DNA from: a virus
IMG/VR virus record: IMGVR_UViG_3300044953_000493
Span: 1 to 59,970 of that record
DNA length: 59,970 bases
Direction: 5' to 3' (one strand)
Part shown: positions 42,442 to 49,114 of the stretch, one piece after another
How the letters are laid out: every line of letters starts with the position of its first letter
Numbering within the stretch: the stretch's first letter is position 1
The notes under the pieces: generated by a model
What the model was told of the DNA's origin: nothing
Databases searched by the model: none
What the model saw: the letters and a program-made list of their open reading frames with translations, nothing else
Translations under genes and position numbers: made by a program

Positions 42442-43290
42442 TTAAGATAAAGCATTCAACAGCGGATTGATAGTCTCAGTGTACGCGGTGACTGTGACAC
42501 GATTCTCAATTCTGCGAGTGCAAATATTGTAATACTTTTCATCAATCTCAAAACCAATATAGTTTCTGTTGGTTTCAATGCAACAAACAGCAGTTGTTCC
42601 TGCTCCCATAAAAGGATCTAGAACCAAATCACCTTCATTACTCCAGGAGAGAATGTGATCTTTTGCAAGTGCCTCTGGAAAAATAGCAGGATGCTCAAAT
42701 GCCGCATCATCTTTTGATGAATAATTCTTTCCTGTGTTATATTTCCAGATATTATTACGTGGACTAAACTCTGGAATAGGTTTAATGTTGCGTTCAACCA
42801 AAGATCCATCTTTGGCACGAATCGTACCTTTACCAAAGTGAGTATAACCTACCCAACGATTTTGCTTGTCACAGAGCAGATTTGCAGTCTTTGGTTTTGT
42901 TTTTTTAGAAAGGACAAACATATACTCAAATACTTGAGAATACCTGTTACCATCTCTACGAGCAGGAAATGGACTACCATTTTTTTCATAGATCATGGTA
43001 TCATGCAAAACAAATCCAAGATTCATAAAATGTAGTGCTTGGCGAAAAGAACTACCAGTTTCGCTAGATTTAATTACAGCATCTCCCACAACCCAAACAA
43101 CAACTCCACCAACTTTCATGACTCGATAGAGTTGTTGTGCTACTTTCTTAAATGATTCATAATTCCATGAAGAACTGTTATTATAGGAACGAAGATCGTC
43201 ATAAGGAGGAGAAGTAACGCACAAGTCGATCACTTCATTCTCCAGAGTCTTCATTCCATCAATGCAATTTGAAAGAATGATTTGATTCAT
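42442..43290 (-). CDS. DNA methyltransferase (N4-cytosine/N6-adenine, beta class)
   Basis: 282 aa. Catalytic motif IV is TSPPYDDLRSY at residues 26-36, and the AdoMet-binding motif I is LDPFMGAGTTAV near residue 225, followed by RNYIGFEID. Motif IV before motif I is the beta arrangement. The sequence VMKVGGVVVWVVGDAVIKSS and a HPAIFPEALAKDHILSWSNE stretch are typical of phage methylases. SPPY favours N4-cytosine or N6-adenine modification; the target site cannot be read. Its start overlaps the stop of the nuclease gene by four bases, so methylase and nuclease are co-translated. Confidence 0.9.
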   Translation of the reverse strand: MNQIILSNCIDGMKTLENEVIDLCVTSPPYDDLRSYNNSSSWNYESFKKVAQQLYRVMKVGGVVVWVVGDAVIKSSETGSSFRQALHFMNLGFVLHDTMIYEKNGSPFPARRDGNRYSQVFEYMFVLSKKTKPKTANLLCDKQNRWVGYTHFGKGTIRAKDGSLVERNIKPIPEFSPRNNIWKYNTGKNYSSKDDAAFEHPAIFPEALAKDHILSWSNEGDLVLDPFMGAGTTAVCCIETNRNYIGFEIDEKYYNICTRRIENRVTVTAYTETINPLLNALS

Positions 43291-43940
43291 GCTGCAGGTT
43301 CAAACTGAAGATATTTACCGTTGCGATTGGGAAGACGAAAGTTCCCCCATGCAACTTGTTCCTTGACTTTATCATAATCATTCACAGAAATCAAGAGTAT
43401 AGTGCGAGAATTGGATTTAGTTGCACTACCACGACGAATCAAATTAAGATTATCAAAAACACCAATAAAGATCTCATCAATCAAATTAACATGTCCCGAA
43501 ATAACTTGAAATACATTAGCATTTTCATTGATACCATATTTGATGCCAATGAAATCAATTAAATCATCCTCTTTTTTTGAAGCATGAGTAGAACCAGTCC
43601 AAGAATTTCTTCCACTGGTTCCTTTAATTTCCCAAATTACACCTTCAATCGTTACATCTCCAAAAGAAGTACGATATTTTTTGACATTAAACTTATCGGC
43701 AAGAGCACAGGTAAGAACAGACTCAAGAATACGTCCAAGATAAACAAAAACTTCATTACGATCCTCTGAACCAAGTTCAGAAAATTTGATTTGATCAGTA
43801 TCAATGACTTTTTTTGCAAGTTCACGATTAAGATTGCGAAAAATCGGACAATAACGAATGTCTTTATTCAATTCTTTAAGAATTGATTTTACAATCCTAG
43901 AATCAGCAAAGAAGTCACGAATGTCAGTAGAAAGAGTCAT
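43287..43940 (-). CDS. Probable type II restriction endonuclease (PD-(D/E)XK)
   Basis: 217 aa. RTSFGDVTIEGVIWEIKGTS gives a D95...E104-x-K106 arrangement of the PD-(D/E)XK fold, preceded by a helix with Glu (YLGRILESVLTCALADKF). NSWTGSTHASKKEDDLIDFI resembles a segment I know from type II endonucleases accompanying phage methylases. The gene overlaps the methylase start by four bases, the classical layout of a restriction-modification pair. Alternative: a modification-dependent or recombination nuclease. All presumed catalytic residues are present. Confidence 0.72.
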   Translation of the reverse strand: MTLSTDIRDFFADSRIVKSILKELNKDIRYCPIFRNLNRELAKKVIDTDQIKFSELGSEDRNEVFVYLGRILESVLTCALADKFNVKKYRTSFGDVTIEGVIWEIKGTSGRNSWTGSTHASKKEDDLIDFIGIKYGINENANVFQVISGHVNLIDEIFIGVFDNLNLIRRGSATKSNSRTILLISVNDYDKVKEQVAWGNFRLPNRNGKYLQFEPAA

Positions 43941-43983
43941 GAGTGAAAACTGAGTATGAGTTAAAGCTAAATGGTATTTGGCA

Positions 43984-44148
43984 TCAGGGGGAAATCACTA
44001 TGCCACTTTGCAAACTGAACTTTTTATGTTGCTTAATATATGCACGTGCCTGTGACACAGTGTTGATAACATCAAGTTGTTGGCCATTGTGTATAATAAT
44101 GTATCCTGAGTTTCCATAAGAAATTGCTGCATAGGTGTCCTTATACAT
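43984..44148 (-). CDS. 54-aa hypothetical protein
   Basis: YKDTYAAISYGNSGYIIIHN, GQQLDVINTVSQARAYIKQH and KKFSLQSGIVISP. The start at 44148 is chosen because AAAGGA lies seven bases ahead, better than the two ATG codons upstream. A compact beta-beta-alpha pattern is likely. Lies between the nuclease gene and a small membrane protein gene. Function unknown. Confidence 0.6.
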   Translation of the reverse strand: MYKDTYAAISYGNSGYIIIHNGQQLDVINTVSQARAYIKQHKKFSLQSGIVISP

Positions 44149-44224
44149 TTTGAATCCTTTTTTCATCGCCCCATTCATCATAGCAGTCAGGAAAGAAAGG
44201 CATTCTTCATCCTCATAAGATAGT

Positions 44225-44446
44225 TCATTTGATTATAACATCCGTATGAGGATTGTAAGTGCATTTCCAACTGAAACCATCGTCACCAGTGCTCATTCTC
44301 TCACTCCAAACACCGCCATTCGCAAAGCATTCTGCCTTGTCGTGGTGATACTCTGAACTGTAAAGAAAAAGAACACCAATCACAATACCAATCACTAATA
44401 GTGTTGAAAGAATGCTAGAAATTCGTTGTTGAGTTTGATAGTTCAT
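44225..44446 (-). CDS. 73-aa single-pass membrane protein
   Basis: NYQTQQRISSILSTLLVIGI followed by VIGVLFLYSSEYHHDKAECF gives one transmembrane helix (about residues 10-30) and a C-terminal domain with two Cys (CFANGGVWSERM and WKCTYNP). The start at 44446 is fixed by a strong GGGAGG ribosome site four bases upstream. The Cys pair may form a disulphide outside the membrane. Function unknown. Confidence 0.72.
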   Translation of the reverse strand: MNYQTQQRISSILSTLLVIGIVIGVLFLYSSEYHHDKAECFANGGVWSERMSTGDDGFSWKCTYNPHTDVIIK

Positions 44447-44458
44447 AAAACCTCCCAT

Positions 44459-44623
44459 TCAGTTTCCCAGTGGCAATCGTTGCTGACATTGACGAAAACT
44501 CTCGAGATATTGGTAATCAAATTTTTTTGCTTCTGCAAAGTAATCCGTCTCATATTGATTATCGTAACCAGTAAGAAAAAAATCTTCTGGATCAGGATCA
44601 CAGTATAACCTTTTAAACTCCAT
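44459..44623 (-). CDS. 54-aa acidic hypothetical protein
   Basis: EFKRLYCDPDPEDFFLTGYD, NQYETDYFAEAKKFDYQYLE and SFRQCQQRLPLGN. Its stop precedes the ribosome site of the membrane protein gene by two bases, so the two form an operon. A longer overlapping frame (44443-44670) was rejected in its favour because this one has the better gene-to-gene junction. Function unknown. Confidence 0.6.
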   Translation of the reverse strand: MEFKRLYCDPDPEDFFLTGYDNQYETDYFAEAKKFDYQYLESFRQCQQRLPLGN

Positions 44624-44673
44624 AGAAGTTTAGAGAGACAATTTAGTTCAAAAGTGTTAAAATCAATCATAAT

Positions 44674-45867
44674 TCATCTTTTAATGGTAGAAATTGCAGG
44701 TTGTCCATCACGAAATACCGTATCAACAACTGCCTGCACTTTGCGTGAGGTACTGATACCAACATTGTCATACACAGGTACACAAACCAGACCAAACTTT
44801 TTGGTTTCGTCACCCAAACGAATCACTCGTCCAATGCTCTGACTGAATCCAATGTAGTCCATATTTCGCATAAACAATACTGCTTCCAATCCAGACACAT
44901 TGATACCCTCAGACAGAATGCTATGATGTATCACAACGAAACGCTTACTGCTATTCTTACCCCAAGCATTGAGAGTATCGAAGAATACTTCACGATTCAC
45001 TTTTTTACCATCAATGATTGCACCAGTCTTGGCAGTGATATACATCCAAGAGTAATCAAGTTCTTGTAATCGAGCACAGAAATTTGATTGAGACACAAGG
45101 CCCATAATCTGCTTGGTAGAGCGAGCACAAATCAAAATCTTATTGAGATTCTGATCATAAATCGTTTCCATCAGATTGTCAGCATCACGTTGAAAAATCA
45201 TCTGACGATCTGAAATCATAGGTAGTTGCTTGATGACAACTTTAGGAGGTAATATGTAACCCTGTTTGACTAACTCAGGAGCAGGAACTTGACAAATAAC
45301 CTGATCATAAACCTCAGAAAGATTCATTCCTGGTTTAGATATTGTGTTGGAATGTTTCGGCGTTGCAGTAAAGAAATAACAACGATTCGCATAAGCACTG
45401 AAGTGTTCAGTTGCAGGAAAAAAGTGACTCTGAACGCTGTTATGTGCCTCGTCAAAGTAGATCGTATTCACATCAATCTCGGCATTCACCAGACGCGAAA
45501 GAGAGTGATAGGTAGTGAATAATAACTTATGATGAGATTTATGACTCTCTACCCAAGCACGAATTTCTGTGGATCGAGTAGATGATTGATGATGAGTTTC
45601 ACCGCTGTGAATGTGAAATACTTGTGCATGAGTGATAAACTCTAAAAACTCACTGGATAACTGTTCTGCAAGCAAAATACGCGGTGCCACAATCACAATC
45701 GTCTGTGGAGTTTCTGATTGAAACTCTCTGATACAATCTGTAATCATTGTGAGAGTTTTACCGCCACCAGTTGGTACAATCAACTGACCTCTATTGTGTT
45801 TCTGCATGGCATCAACACCACGAATCTGATGAGGACGCAGTTGAATGTTCATTGTGTTGTGATTCAT
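44674..45867 (-). CDS. SF2 (DEAD/DEAH-type) helicase
   Basis: 397 aa. Walker A is VPTGGGKT (residues 31-38), motif II IYFDEAH (136-142), motif III YFFTATP (164-170), then ILSEGINVSGLEAVLFMR and the arginine-finger motif VI FSQSIGRVIRLGD (341-353). RPHQIRGVDAM is the Q-motif-like start. Length and order fit the compact type-III-restriction/UvsW-like helicases common in cyanomyoviruses; T4 UvsW itself has an extra N-terminal domain that is missing here. ATG at 45867 abuts element copy 6; Met6 (45852) is the alternative start. Likely role: replication, recombination or branch migration. Confidence 0.9.
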   Translation of the reverse strand: MNHNTMNIQLRPHQIRGVDAMQKHNRGQLIVPTGGGKTLTMITDCIREFQSETPQTIVIVAPRILLAEQLSSEFLEFITHAQVFHIHSGETHHQSSTRSTEIRAWVESHKSHHKLLFTTYHSLSRLVNAEIDVNTIYFDEAHNSVQSHFFPATEHFSAYANRCYFFTATPKHSNTISKPGMNLSEVYDQVICQVPAPELVKQGYILPPKVVIKQLPMISDRQMIFQRDADNLMETIYDQNLNKILICARSTKQIMGLVSQSNFCARLQELDYSWMYITAKTGAIIDGKKVNREVFFDTLNAWGKNSSKRFVVIHHSILSEGINVSGLEAVLFMRNMDYIGFSQSIGRVIRLGDETKKFGLVCVPVYDNVGISTSRKVQAVVDTVFRDGQPAISTIKR

Positions 45868-45892
45868 ACTATAAGAACACTTTTGAGGGCCC
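45868..45892 (-). promoter_or_regulatory. GGGCCC/TATAGT element, copy 6
   Basis: Minus strand GGGCCC (45887-45892), TCAAAAGTGT core, TATAGT (45868-45873), directly before the helicase. Confidence 0.65.
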
Positions 45893-45908
45893 AGAGTTGA
45901 TTCAATCT

Positions 45909-46106
45909 TCACGAGTTCGAATAACTTAAGATCTTAATTTGTTCTCGAATCTGAAGCATTGCGGTACGACTATATCCTACTGCATAAGGATAAGATAGTT
46001 CTGTCAGTGTAGATTTAGAATCTACATTGTTGCACACATTAATTGCACTCTCAAGTCCCTCAATTAGAGTCTCCAGAGTTGTAATCGGAACATTCACAGT
46101 TTTCAT
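45909..46106 (-). CDS. 65-aa conserved cyanophage protein
   Basis: KTVNVPITTLETLIEGLESA, INVCNNVDSKSTLTELSYPY and AVGYSRTAMLQIREQIKILS. The pattern NVPxTTLExLIExLE...SYPYAxGYSRxAM is a small family I recall from cyanomyoviruses. ATG lies about 18 bases downstream of the -10 of element copy 7, a proper leader. Function unknown; two-helix protein likely. Confidence 0.78.
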   Translation of the reverse strand: MKTVNVPITTLETLIEGLESAINVCNNVDSKSTLTELSYPYAVGYSRTAMLQIREQIKILSYSNS

Positions 46107-46123
46107 AATTTTAGAGTGATTAT

Positions 46124-46148
46124 ACTATAGGGACACTTTCAAGGGCCT
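46124..46148 (-). promoter_or_regulatory. GGGCCC/TATAGT element, copy 7
   Basis: Minus strand AGGCCC box (46143-46148), TTGAAAGTGT core, TATAGT (46124-46129), upstream of the 65-aa gene. Confidence 0.65.
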
Positions 46149-46158
46149 AGAAAAAAGA

Positions 46159-46737
46159 TTAGGGTTGATAATATGATGCGTCTCTTTCTTTACCTCTGAT
46201 AATATCCCCATGAAGTTTTTTACCTGCTCTTATCATTCTCTTTTTTTCGTCTCTAGTATATTCATTTTTAGTTGTTCTTTCAATCCTTCCTTCACCTTTT
46301 GGTTTTTTTGGTTTCCTTTTTGATAGGATTTCAGTTGCTTGTTTTTCTAATTTTTCTAAATCTTTTGGTTTTGGTTGTTGAACTGTTGGTACAGATTCAC
46401 CTGCTTTTCGTGCAGCAATTCTTGCTAATGCTGCTTTTTTTCTTTCTTCTTTTGCTGCCGCAGCTGCTGCTGCTTTTACATCAGTAGAACCACGCTCTTG
46501 TTCTGGTTGTTGAACTCTTGTTTCTGTTGAACGTGTAGTGCCAATATCAGAGCGTGGTTTATATGGTTTTGCAGGCAATCTTGTACCTCCTGGCCCTCTT
46601 CTTGTTCTTCTTCTTTCAGGGTCAGTTTTTCTTCTTTCTGGAGCAATTCTTCCCCCTTCACCTGTACGAATAATCTGTGCCCCAGACATAAAAGAGGCAT
46701 CATATGCTTCTAAACAGAATTGAGAAAAAGACTTCAT
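46159..46737 (-). CDS. Basic Ala/Lys-rich protein with capsid-targeting-like N-terminus
   Basis: 192 aa, extremely basic (ERRKTDPERRRTRRGPGGTR; RKPKKPKGEGRIERTTKNEY) with an Ala run (VKAAAAAAAKEERKKAALAR). The N-terminus MKSFSQFCLEAYDA resembles the T4 internal-protein capsid targeting sequence MKTYQEFIAEA. A late-type promoter (AATAAATA) lies 22 bases upstream, unlike its early-type neighbours. This fits a DNA-associated internal head protein, which is inference. The exact gp21 cleavage consensus (L/I-x-E) is not obvious. Alternative: a non-virion DNA-binding protein. Confidence 0.72.
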   Translation of the reverse strand: MKSFSQFCLEAYDASFMSGAQIIRTGEGGRIAPERRKTDPERRRTRRGPGGTRLPAKPYKPRSDIGTTRSTETRVQQPEQERGSTDVKAAAAAAAKEERKKAALARIAARKAGESVPTVQQPKPKDLEKLEKQATEILSKRKPKKPKGEGRIERTTKNEYTRDEKKRMIRAGKKLHGDIIRGKERDASYYQP

Positions 46738-46757
46738 TTTTAGATTTTATTTTTTTA

Positions 46758-46967
46758 TTATTTATTCTCTTCATCTAATTTGTCTTGAGTTACTTTACTG
46801 CCTCTTGATACAAGATCATTTTCATAAAAATAAGCAACTCGATCACGTCTTGCTTGAAGAAGAAGATTATATTCTTCTTGTTGTTGTTTCGTAAATTGAA
46901 AATTTTGTTTTCTCCAGGATACTTCGAGTTCACGAAGATGTGGAAGAACATTTAGAGTGTCAGTCAT
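46758..46967 (-). CDS. 69-aa conserved hypothetical protein
   Basis: HLRELEVSWRKQNFQFTKQQ, QEEYNLLLQARRDRVAYFYE and NDLVSRGSKVTQDKLDEENK. The LLxxRRxRVxxFYxND pattern resembles small cyanophage proteins. All-helical and charged. Its ATG directly follows the TAA of the 42-aa membrane protein gene. Function unknown. Confidence 0.7.
   Translation of the reverse strand: MTDTLNVLPHLRELEVSWRKQNFQFTKQQQEEYNLLLQARRDRVAYFYENDLVSRGSKVTQDKLDEENK
46759..46766 (-). promoter_or_regulatory. T4-type late promoter, AATAAATA
   Basis: AATAAATA on the minus strand, 22 bases upstream of the basic 192-aa protein. Confidence 0.5.
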
Positions 46968-47096
46968 TTACTTGTTGAGAGGTGATTTATAGAAGGATTT
47001 GAATACTGAAACTAAAATAATGAAGGTTGAGATGACACCAACGAAACCCAAATAGGTAACGGCATCACCAGTGAAGTTCAAGGTTGCGGGATTCAT
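46968..47096 (-). CDS. 42-aa small membrane protein
   Basis: NPATLNFTGDAVTYLGFVGV, then ISTFIILVSVFKSFYKSPLN: one transmembrane helix with a basic C-terminal end. Junctions are tight on both sides (TAA-ATG with the next gene; stop of the acidic gene two bases before). I compared it mentally with small photosystem subunits (PsbN, PsbI, PsaJ, PetN) and saw no match. Function unknown. Confidence 0.6.
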   Translation of the reverse strand: MNPATLNFTGDAVTYLGFVGVISTFIILVSVFKSFYKSPLNK

Positions 47097-47098
47097 AA

Positions 47099-47257
47099 TC
47101 AATAATCAATGTTGGATTTAAGATATTCATTGATATCGAAATTTTCATCTTGTTCGATAGACTCATTCATTTCTTCAACAAAATCAAAAGAAGAAAATTC
47201 TTCAATCGAAAGATCATCAAAATCGTCCATTTTGAATTCCAAGGTTAATGTTTTCAT
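47099..47257 (-). CDS. 52-aa very acidic protein
   Basis: KTLTLEFKMDDFDDLSIEEF, SSFDFVEEMNESIEQDENFD and INEYLKSNIDY, with about 18 Asp/Glu residues. The ATG abuts element copy 8; Met10 (before DDFDD) is the alternative start. Strong acidity suggests DNA mimicry or a partner-binding antagonist, but that is speculation. Function unknown. Confidence 0.65.
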   Translation of the reverse strand: MKTLTLEFKMDDFDDLSIEEFSSFDFVEEMNESIEQDENFDINEYLKSNIDY

Positions 47258-47280
47258 AATAAGAACACTTTCAGGGGCCC
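47256..47280 (-). promoter_or_regulatory. GGGCCC/TATTAT element, copy 8
   Basis: Minus strand GGGCCC (47275-47280), CTGAAAGTGT core, TATTAT (47256-47261) before the acidic 52-aa gene. Confidence 0.65.
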
Positions 47281-47288
47281 AAACTTAT

Positions 47289-47477
47289 TCATTTATAACT
47301 TTCCTTAAAAAGTCTTATTTGATTCCAATCTTTTTTATAAACTAAAACACAAATATCAGCAGCACGATGTGTTCCTACCGAGGTACATACACTTACATAT
47401 TCATCACAAACGAATCGAATTTCTCCGATCCATTCTTTATATTGAACAAAAACACCCTCGGAAAATATTGATTTCAT
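47289..47477 (-). CDS. 62-aa conserved small protein
   Basis: KSIFSEGVFVQYKEWIGEIR, FVCDEYVSVCTSVGTHRAAD and ICVLVYKKDWNQIRLFKESY. It reads as a small beta-barrel (VxYKxWxGxIxFxCxxYVS...CxLVYxxDW) similar to cyanophage proteins I recall. Ends seven bases before element copy 8. Function unknown. Confidence 0.75.
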   Translation of the reverse strand: MKSIFSEGVFVQYKEWIGEIRFVCDEYVSVCTSVGTHRAADICVLVYKKDWNQIRLFKESYK

Positions 47478-47488
47478 GAAATTAAAGT

Positions 47489-47617
47489 TTATTTTTTTTC
47501 AATAAAACTTTTCAGTTGTTGAATTTCACCTTCATATTCACGAATTTTTTTCTCAAGATATTCAATTCGAGTTTGATGTTGTTCACGAAGTTTTTGAAAC
47601 GTTTCATTTAGATTCAT
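47489..47617 (-). CDS. 42-aa coiled-coil protein
   Basis: NLNETFQKLREQHQTRIEYL followed by EKKIREYEGEIQQLKSFIEK: a continuous heptad-like helix. Lies between two conserved small genes without room for another gene. Function unknown. Confidence 0.6.
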   Translation of the reverse strand: MNLNETFQKLREQHQTRIEYLEKKIREYEGEIQQLKSFIEKK

Positions 47618-47628
47618 TACATTACAAC

Positions 47629-47871
47629 TCATGTCAAAAATGCCTCGACAACTTTAGATTCAGTTTCTTTCAAGAGAATAAATCTTGGTGCCTTTATGAT
47701 ATTTTCACGCAAATCTGTGTAGTATTTCTCATAGAAGTTATGATTGTCCTTCTCAGTAATCAAATCAAAACACTCATTATCATCTTCTGCGATAACATTC
47801 CAAAGTCCACCATACTCACTAATAGGATAAGGACAATAATGTTGAACGATGTAAAGAAACTTTTGCGTCAT
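47629..47871 (-). CDS. 80-aa conserved small protein
   Basis: KFLYIVQHYCPYPISEYGGL, WNVIAEDDNECFDLITEKDN, and a C-terminal YTDLRENIIKAPRFILLKE...SKVVEAFLT. The pattern YIVxHYxPFPxSEYGGxWNVIAExDxECFDLI is a cyanophage family I recall. Soluble. Function unknown. Confidence 0.78.
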   Translation of the reverse strand: MTQKFLYIVQHYCPYPISEYGGLWNVIAEDDNECFDLITEKDNHNFYEKYYTDLRENIIKAPRFILLKETESKVVEAFLT

Positions 47872-47875
47872 TTAT

Positions 47876-48004
47876 TTATTTGTTTACCTCATTATTATAG
47901 AAGTTCTCATCACTCTCGTCAAGTATGTTGTCACTTGCAACAAATAAGAAGCTCCATCCAATTATAATCAGAGCACCAATCGAAAGAGTAATAAAAAAAA
48001 TCAT
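47876..48004 (-). CDS. 42-aa small membrane protein
   Basis: IFFITLSIGALIIIGWSFLF gives one transmembrane helix, followed by an acidic tail (ASDNILDESDENFYNNEVNK). Its ATG overlaps the stop of the upstream 49-aa gene as ATGA. Function unknown. Confidence 0.6.
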   Translation of the reverse strand: MIFFITLSIGALIIIGWSFLFVASDNILDESDENFYNNEVNK

Positions 48005-48150
48005 GAAGTAAATCCATGTGAAATTGCTTGTGAAATAATTTCAACGTAAGAATGTGAACGCAAAGGAATGTTACGTTCGATTAGATAATCCTCGGCATCT
48101 TCTGCCAGGGATTCTATTTCTTCGTGAGAGAGATAATCGAGATCAATCAT
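48001..48150 (-). CDS. 49-aa acidic hypothetical protein
   Basis: IDLDYLSHEEIESLAEDAED, YLIERNIPLRSHSYVEIISQ and AISHGFTS. ATGA overlaps on both sides tie it to its neighbours. Similar short acidic proteins occur in cyanophages. Function unknown. Confidence 0.65.
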   Translation of the reverse strand: MIDLDYLSHEEIESLAEDAEDYLIERNIPLRSHSYVEIISQAISHGFTS

Positions 48151-48299
48151 TTTTTGTCAAGAATGAATTCTTGTAATATGTAGTCACAAGTGACTTGATA
48201 TTTTGCTGCTTGTTCTTCAATTTTTTTCCAATAAGCATCATTTTCATGCTCACAAAACAAATCAAGAATAGATTCTGACAGGTAATTTTCTTCGTTCAT
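48147..48299 (-). CDS. 50-aa conserved small protein
   Basis: NEENYLSESILDLFCEHEND, AYWKKIEEQAAKYQVTCDYI and LQEFILDKK. The LFCEHxND..WxKIEEQAxKY..xxDYxxQEFI pattern is familiar from cyanomyoviruses. Overlaps both neighbours by ATGA. Function unknown. Confidence 0.72.
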   Translation of the reverse strand: MNEENYLSESILDLFCEHENDAYWKKIEEQAAKYQVTCDYILQEFILDKK

Positions 48300-48445
48300 T
48301 TAGAATAACGGCAATTTGAATGTGATTGAGAAAGTTCAGCACATACTTTATCATAAGCATTGAATAATTTTTTATCTCTATGAATTAGAAAAGAATTCCA
48401 TACAAGAATTGCAATTACTGCAAGAAAGATGTAAGTGGTTTTCAT
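48296..48445 (-). CDS. 49-aa small membrane or exported protein, paralogue of 51943-52116
   Basis: KTTYIFLAVIAILVWNSFLI is a hydrophobic N-terminal segment (signal anchor), followed by HRDKKLFNAYDKVCAELSQS and HSNCRYSK. The same pattern TTYIFLAxIAILxWNxFLxxRDxKLFxAYDK is found in the gene at 51943-52116, so the two are paralogues. AGGAG lies six bases before the ATG. Two Cys near the C-terminus. Function unknown. Confidence 0.72.
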   Translation of the reverse strand: MKTTYIFLAVIAILVWNSFLIHRDKKLFNAYDKVCAELSQSHSNCRYSK

Positions 48446-48468
48446 AATTAACTCCTATGCTTATGAAA

Positions 48469-48494
48469 GAGTTTCGAAAATGTTTTCGAAACTC
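48469..48494 (-). terminator. Hairpin, 12-bp perfect arms, after the 138-aa gene
   Basis: GAGTTTCGAAAA / TTTTCGAAACTC with a two-base centre, five bases after the stop at 48500 on the minus strand. Followed by a weak T-rich stretch (TTTCAT), so termination may be partial. Confidence 0.6.
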
Positions 48495-48499
48495 GATCT

Positions 48500-48916
48500 T
48501 CATACAACTTTTTTAAGTGCTTCACAGGGTATTTTAGTCAGTTCAGGTTTTTTTAACTTATTAAATTGATACATATTGTAGCATACCCATTCATCTTTTT
48601 TTGTAAATACATAAGCATATTCTTCTCCATCAGACAAATACTCTTGAAGAGAATTATCTAAATGAGGAGGACAATCTTCACCACGAGCAGAATAATAGAG
48701 TGGGCCAGTTATAGACAGAGTTTCATTTTGCCAACCAGTATTTGTCCACAAAGAACTAATGTCACCACCATCAATTAGTTCAGAAACTTTATTACGAGTG
48801 CTGAAATGTTCTTTGAGTTTGACACCATTGTGCTCAGGATAACCGTCATAATGACAATATATTGAGAGAATGGAACCATTCTCGAGTTCAAGACCGATGC
48901 GTGAGCGAGTTGCCAT
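48500..48916 (-). CDS. 138-aa conserved phage protein
   Basis: ATRSRIGLELENGSILSIYC followed by HYDGYPEHNGVKLKEHFSTR and KVSELIDGGDISSLWT is the opening of a family widespread in phages (MATRSRIGxExxxGxxxSxYCHxDGYP). Ends with a segment YAYVFTKKDEWVCYNMYQFN. Function unknown. The ATG follows the -10 of element copy 9 by about 18 bases, a proper leader, which supports the promoter reading of that element. Confidence 0.85.
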   Translation of the reverse strand: MATRSRIGLELENGSILSIYCHYDGYPEHNGVKLKEHFSTRNKVSELIDGGDISSLWTNTGWQNETLSITGPLYYSARGEDCPPHLDNSLQEYLSDGEEYAYVFTKKDEWVCYNMYQFNKLKKPELTKIPCEALKKVV

Positions 48917-48933
48917 TTGAGTGTTGTTTCTAC

Positions 48934-48958
48934 ACTATAAGGACACTTTCAGGGGCCC
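48934..48958 (-). promoter_or_regulatory. GGGCCC/TATAGT element, copy 9
   Basis: Minus strand GGGCCC (48953-48958), CTGAAAGTGT core, TATAGT (48934-48939), with a normal leader before the 138-aa gene. Confidence 0.7.
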
Positions 48959-48964
48959 AAAAAA

Positions 48965-49114
48965 TTATTTTTCTAATGAAATATCTCCTTTACCTTTTAA
49001 TGATTTTACAAAAAGTTCTGTAAATCTTTCTTGTTTTTTTGGATGCACTGATTGTGGATAACCTGTAATTGCCTCTCTTAAATAATTCAGTTCTTTTCTT
49101 TCTTCTTCAGTCAT
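48965..49114 (-). CDS. 49-aa conserved small protein
   Basis: TEEERKELNYLREAITGYPQ, SVHPKKQERFTELFVKSLKG and KGDISLEK. The YLREAITGYPQSV...ERFTELFVxSLKGKGD pattern is one I recall from cyanophages. Overlaps the upstream gene by eight bases and ends just before element copy 9. Function unknown. Confidence 0.75.
   Translation of the reverse strand: MTEEERKELNYLREAITGYPQSVHPKKQERFTELFVKSLKGKGDISLEK

Noticed and set aside
44443-44670. 75-aa minus-strand frame rich in Ile/Leu
   Set aside because: It overlaps the better supported 54-aa gene at 44459-44623, which has a clean junction to the next ribosome site.
46968-47096. Small photosystem subunit (PsbN/PsaJ-like)
   Set aside because: Only the single hydrophobic helix is shared; no characteristic residues of any photosystem peptide.
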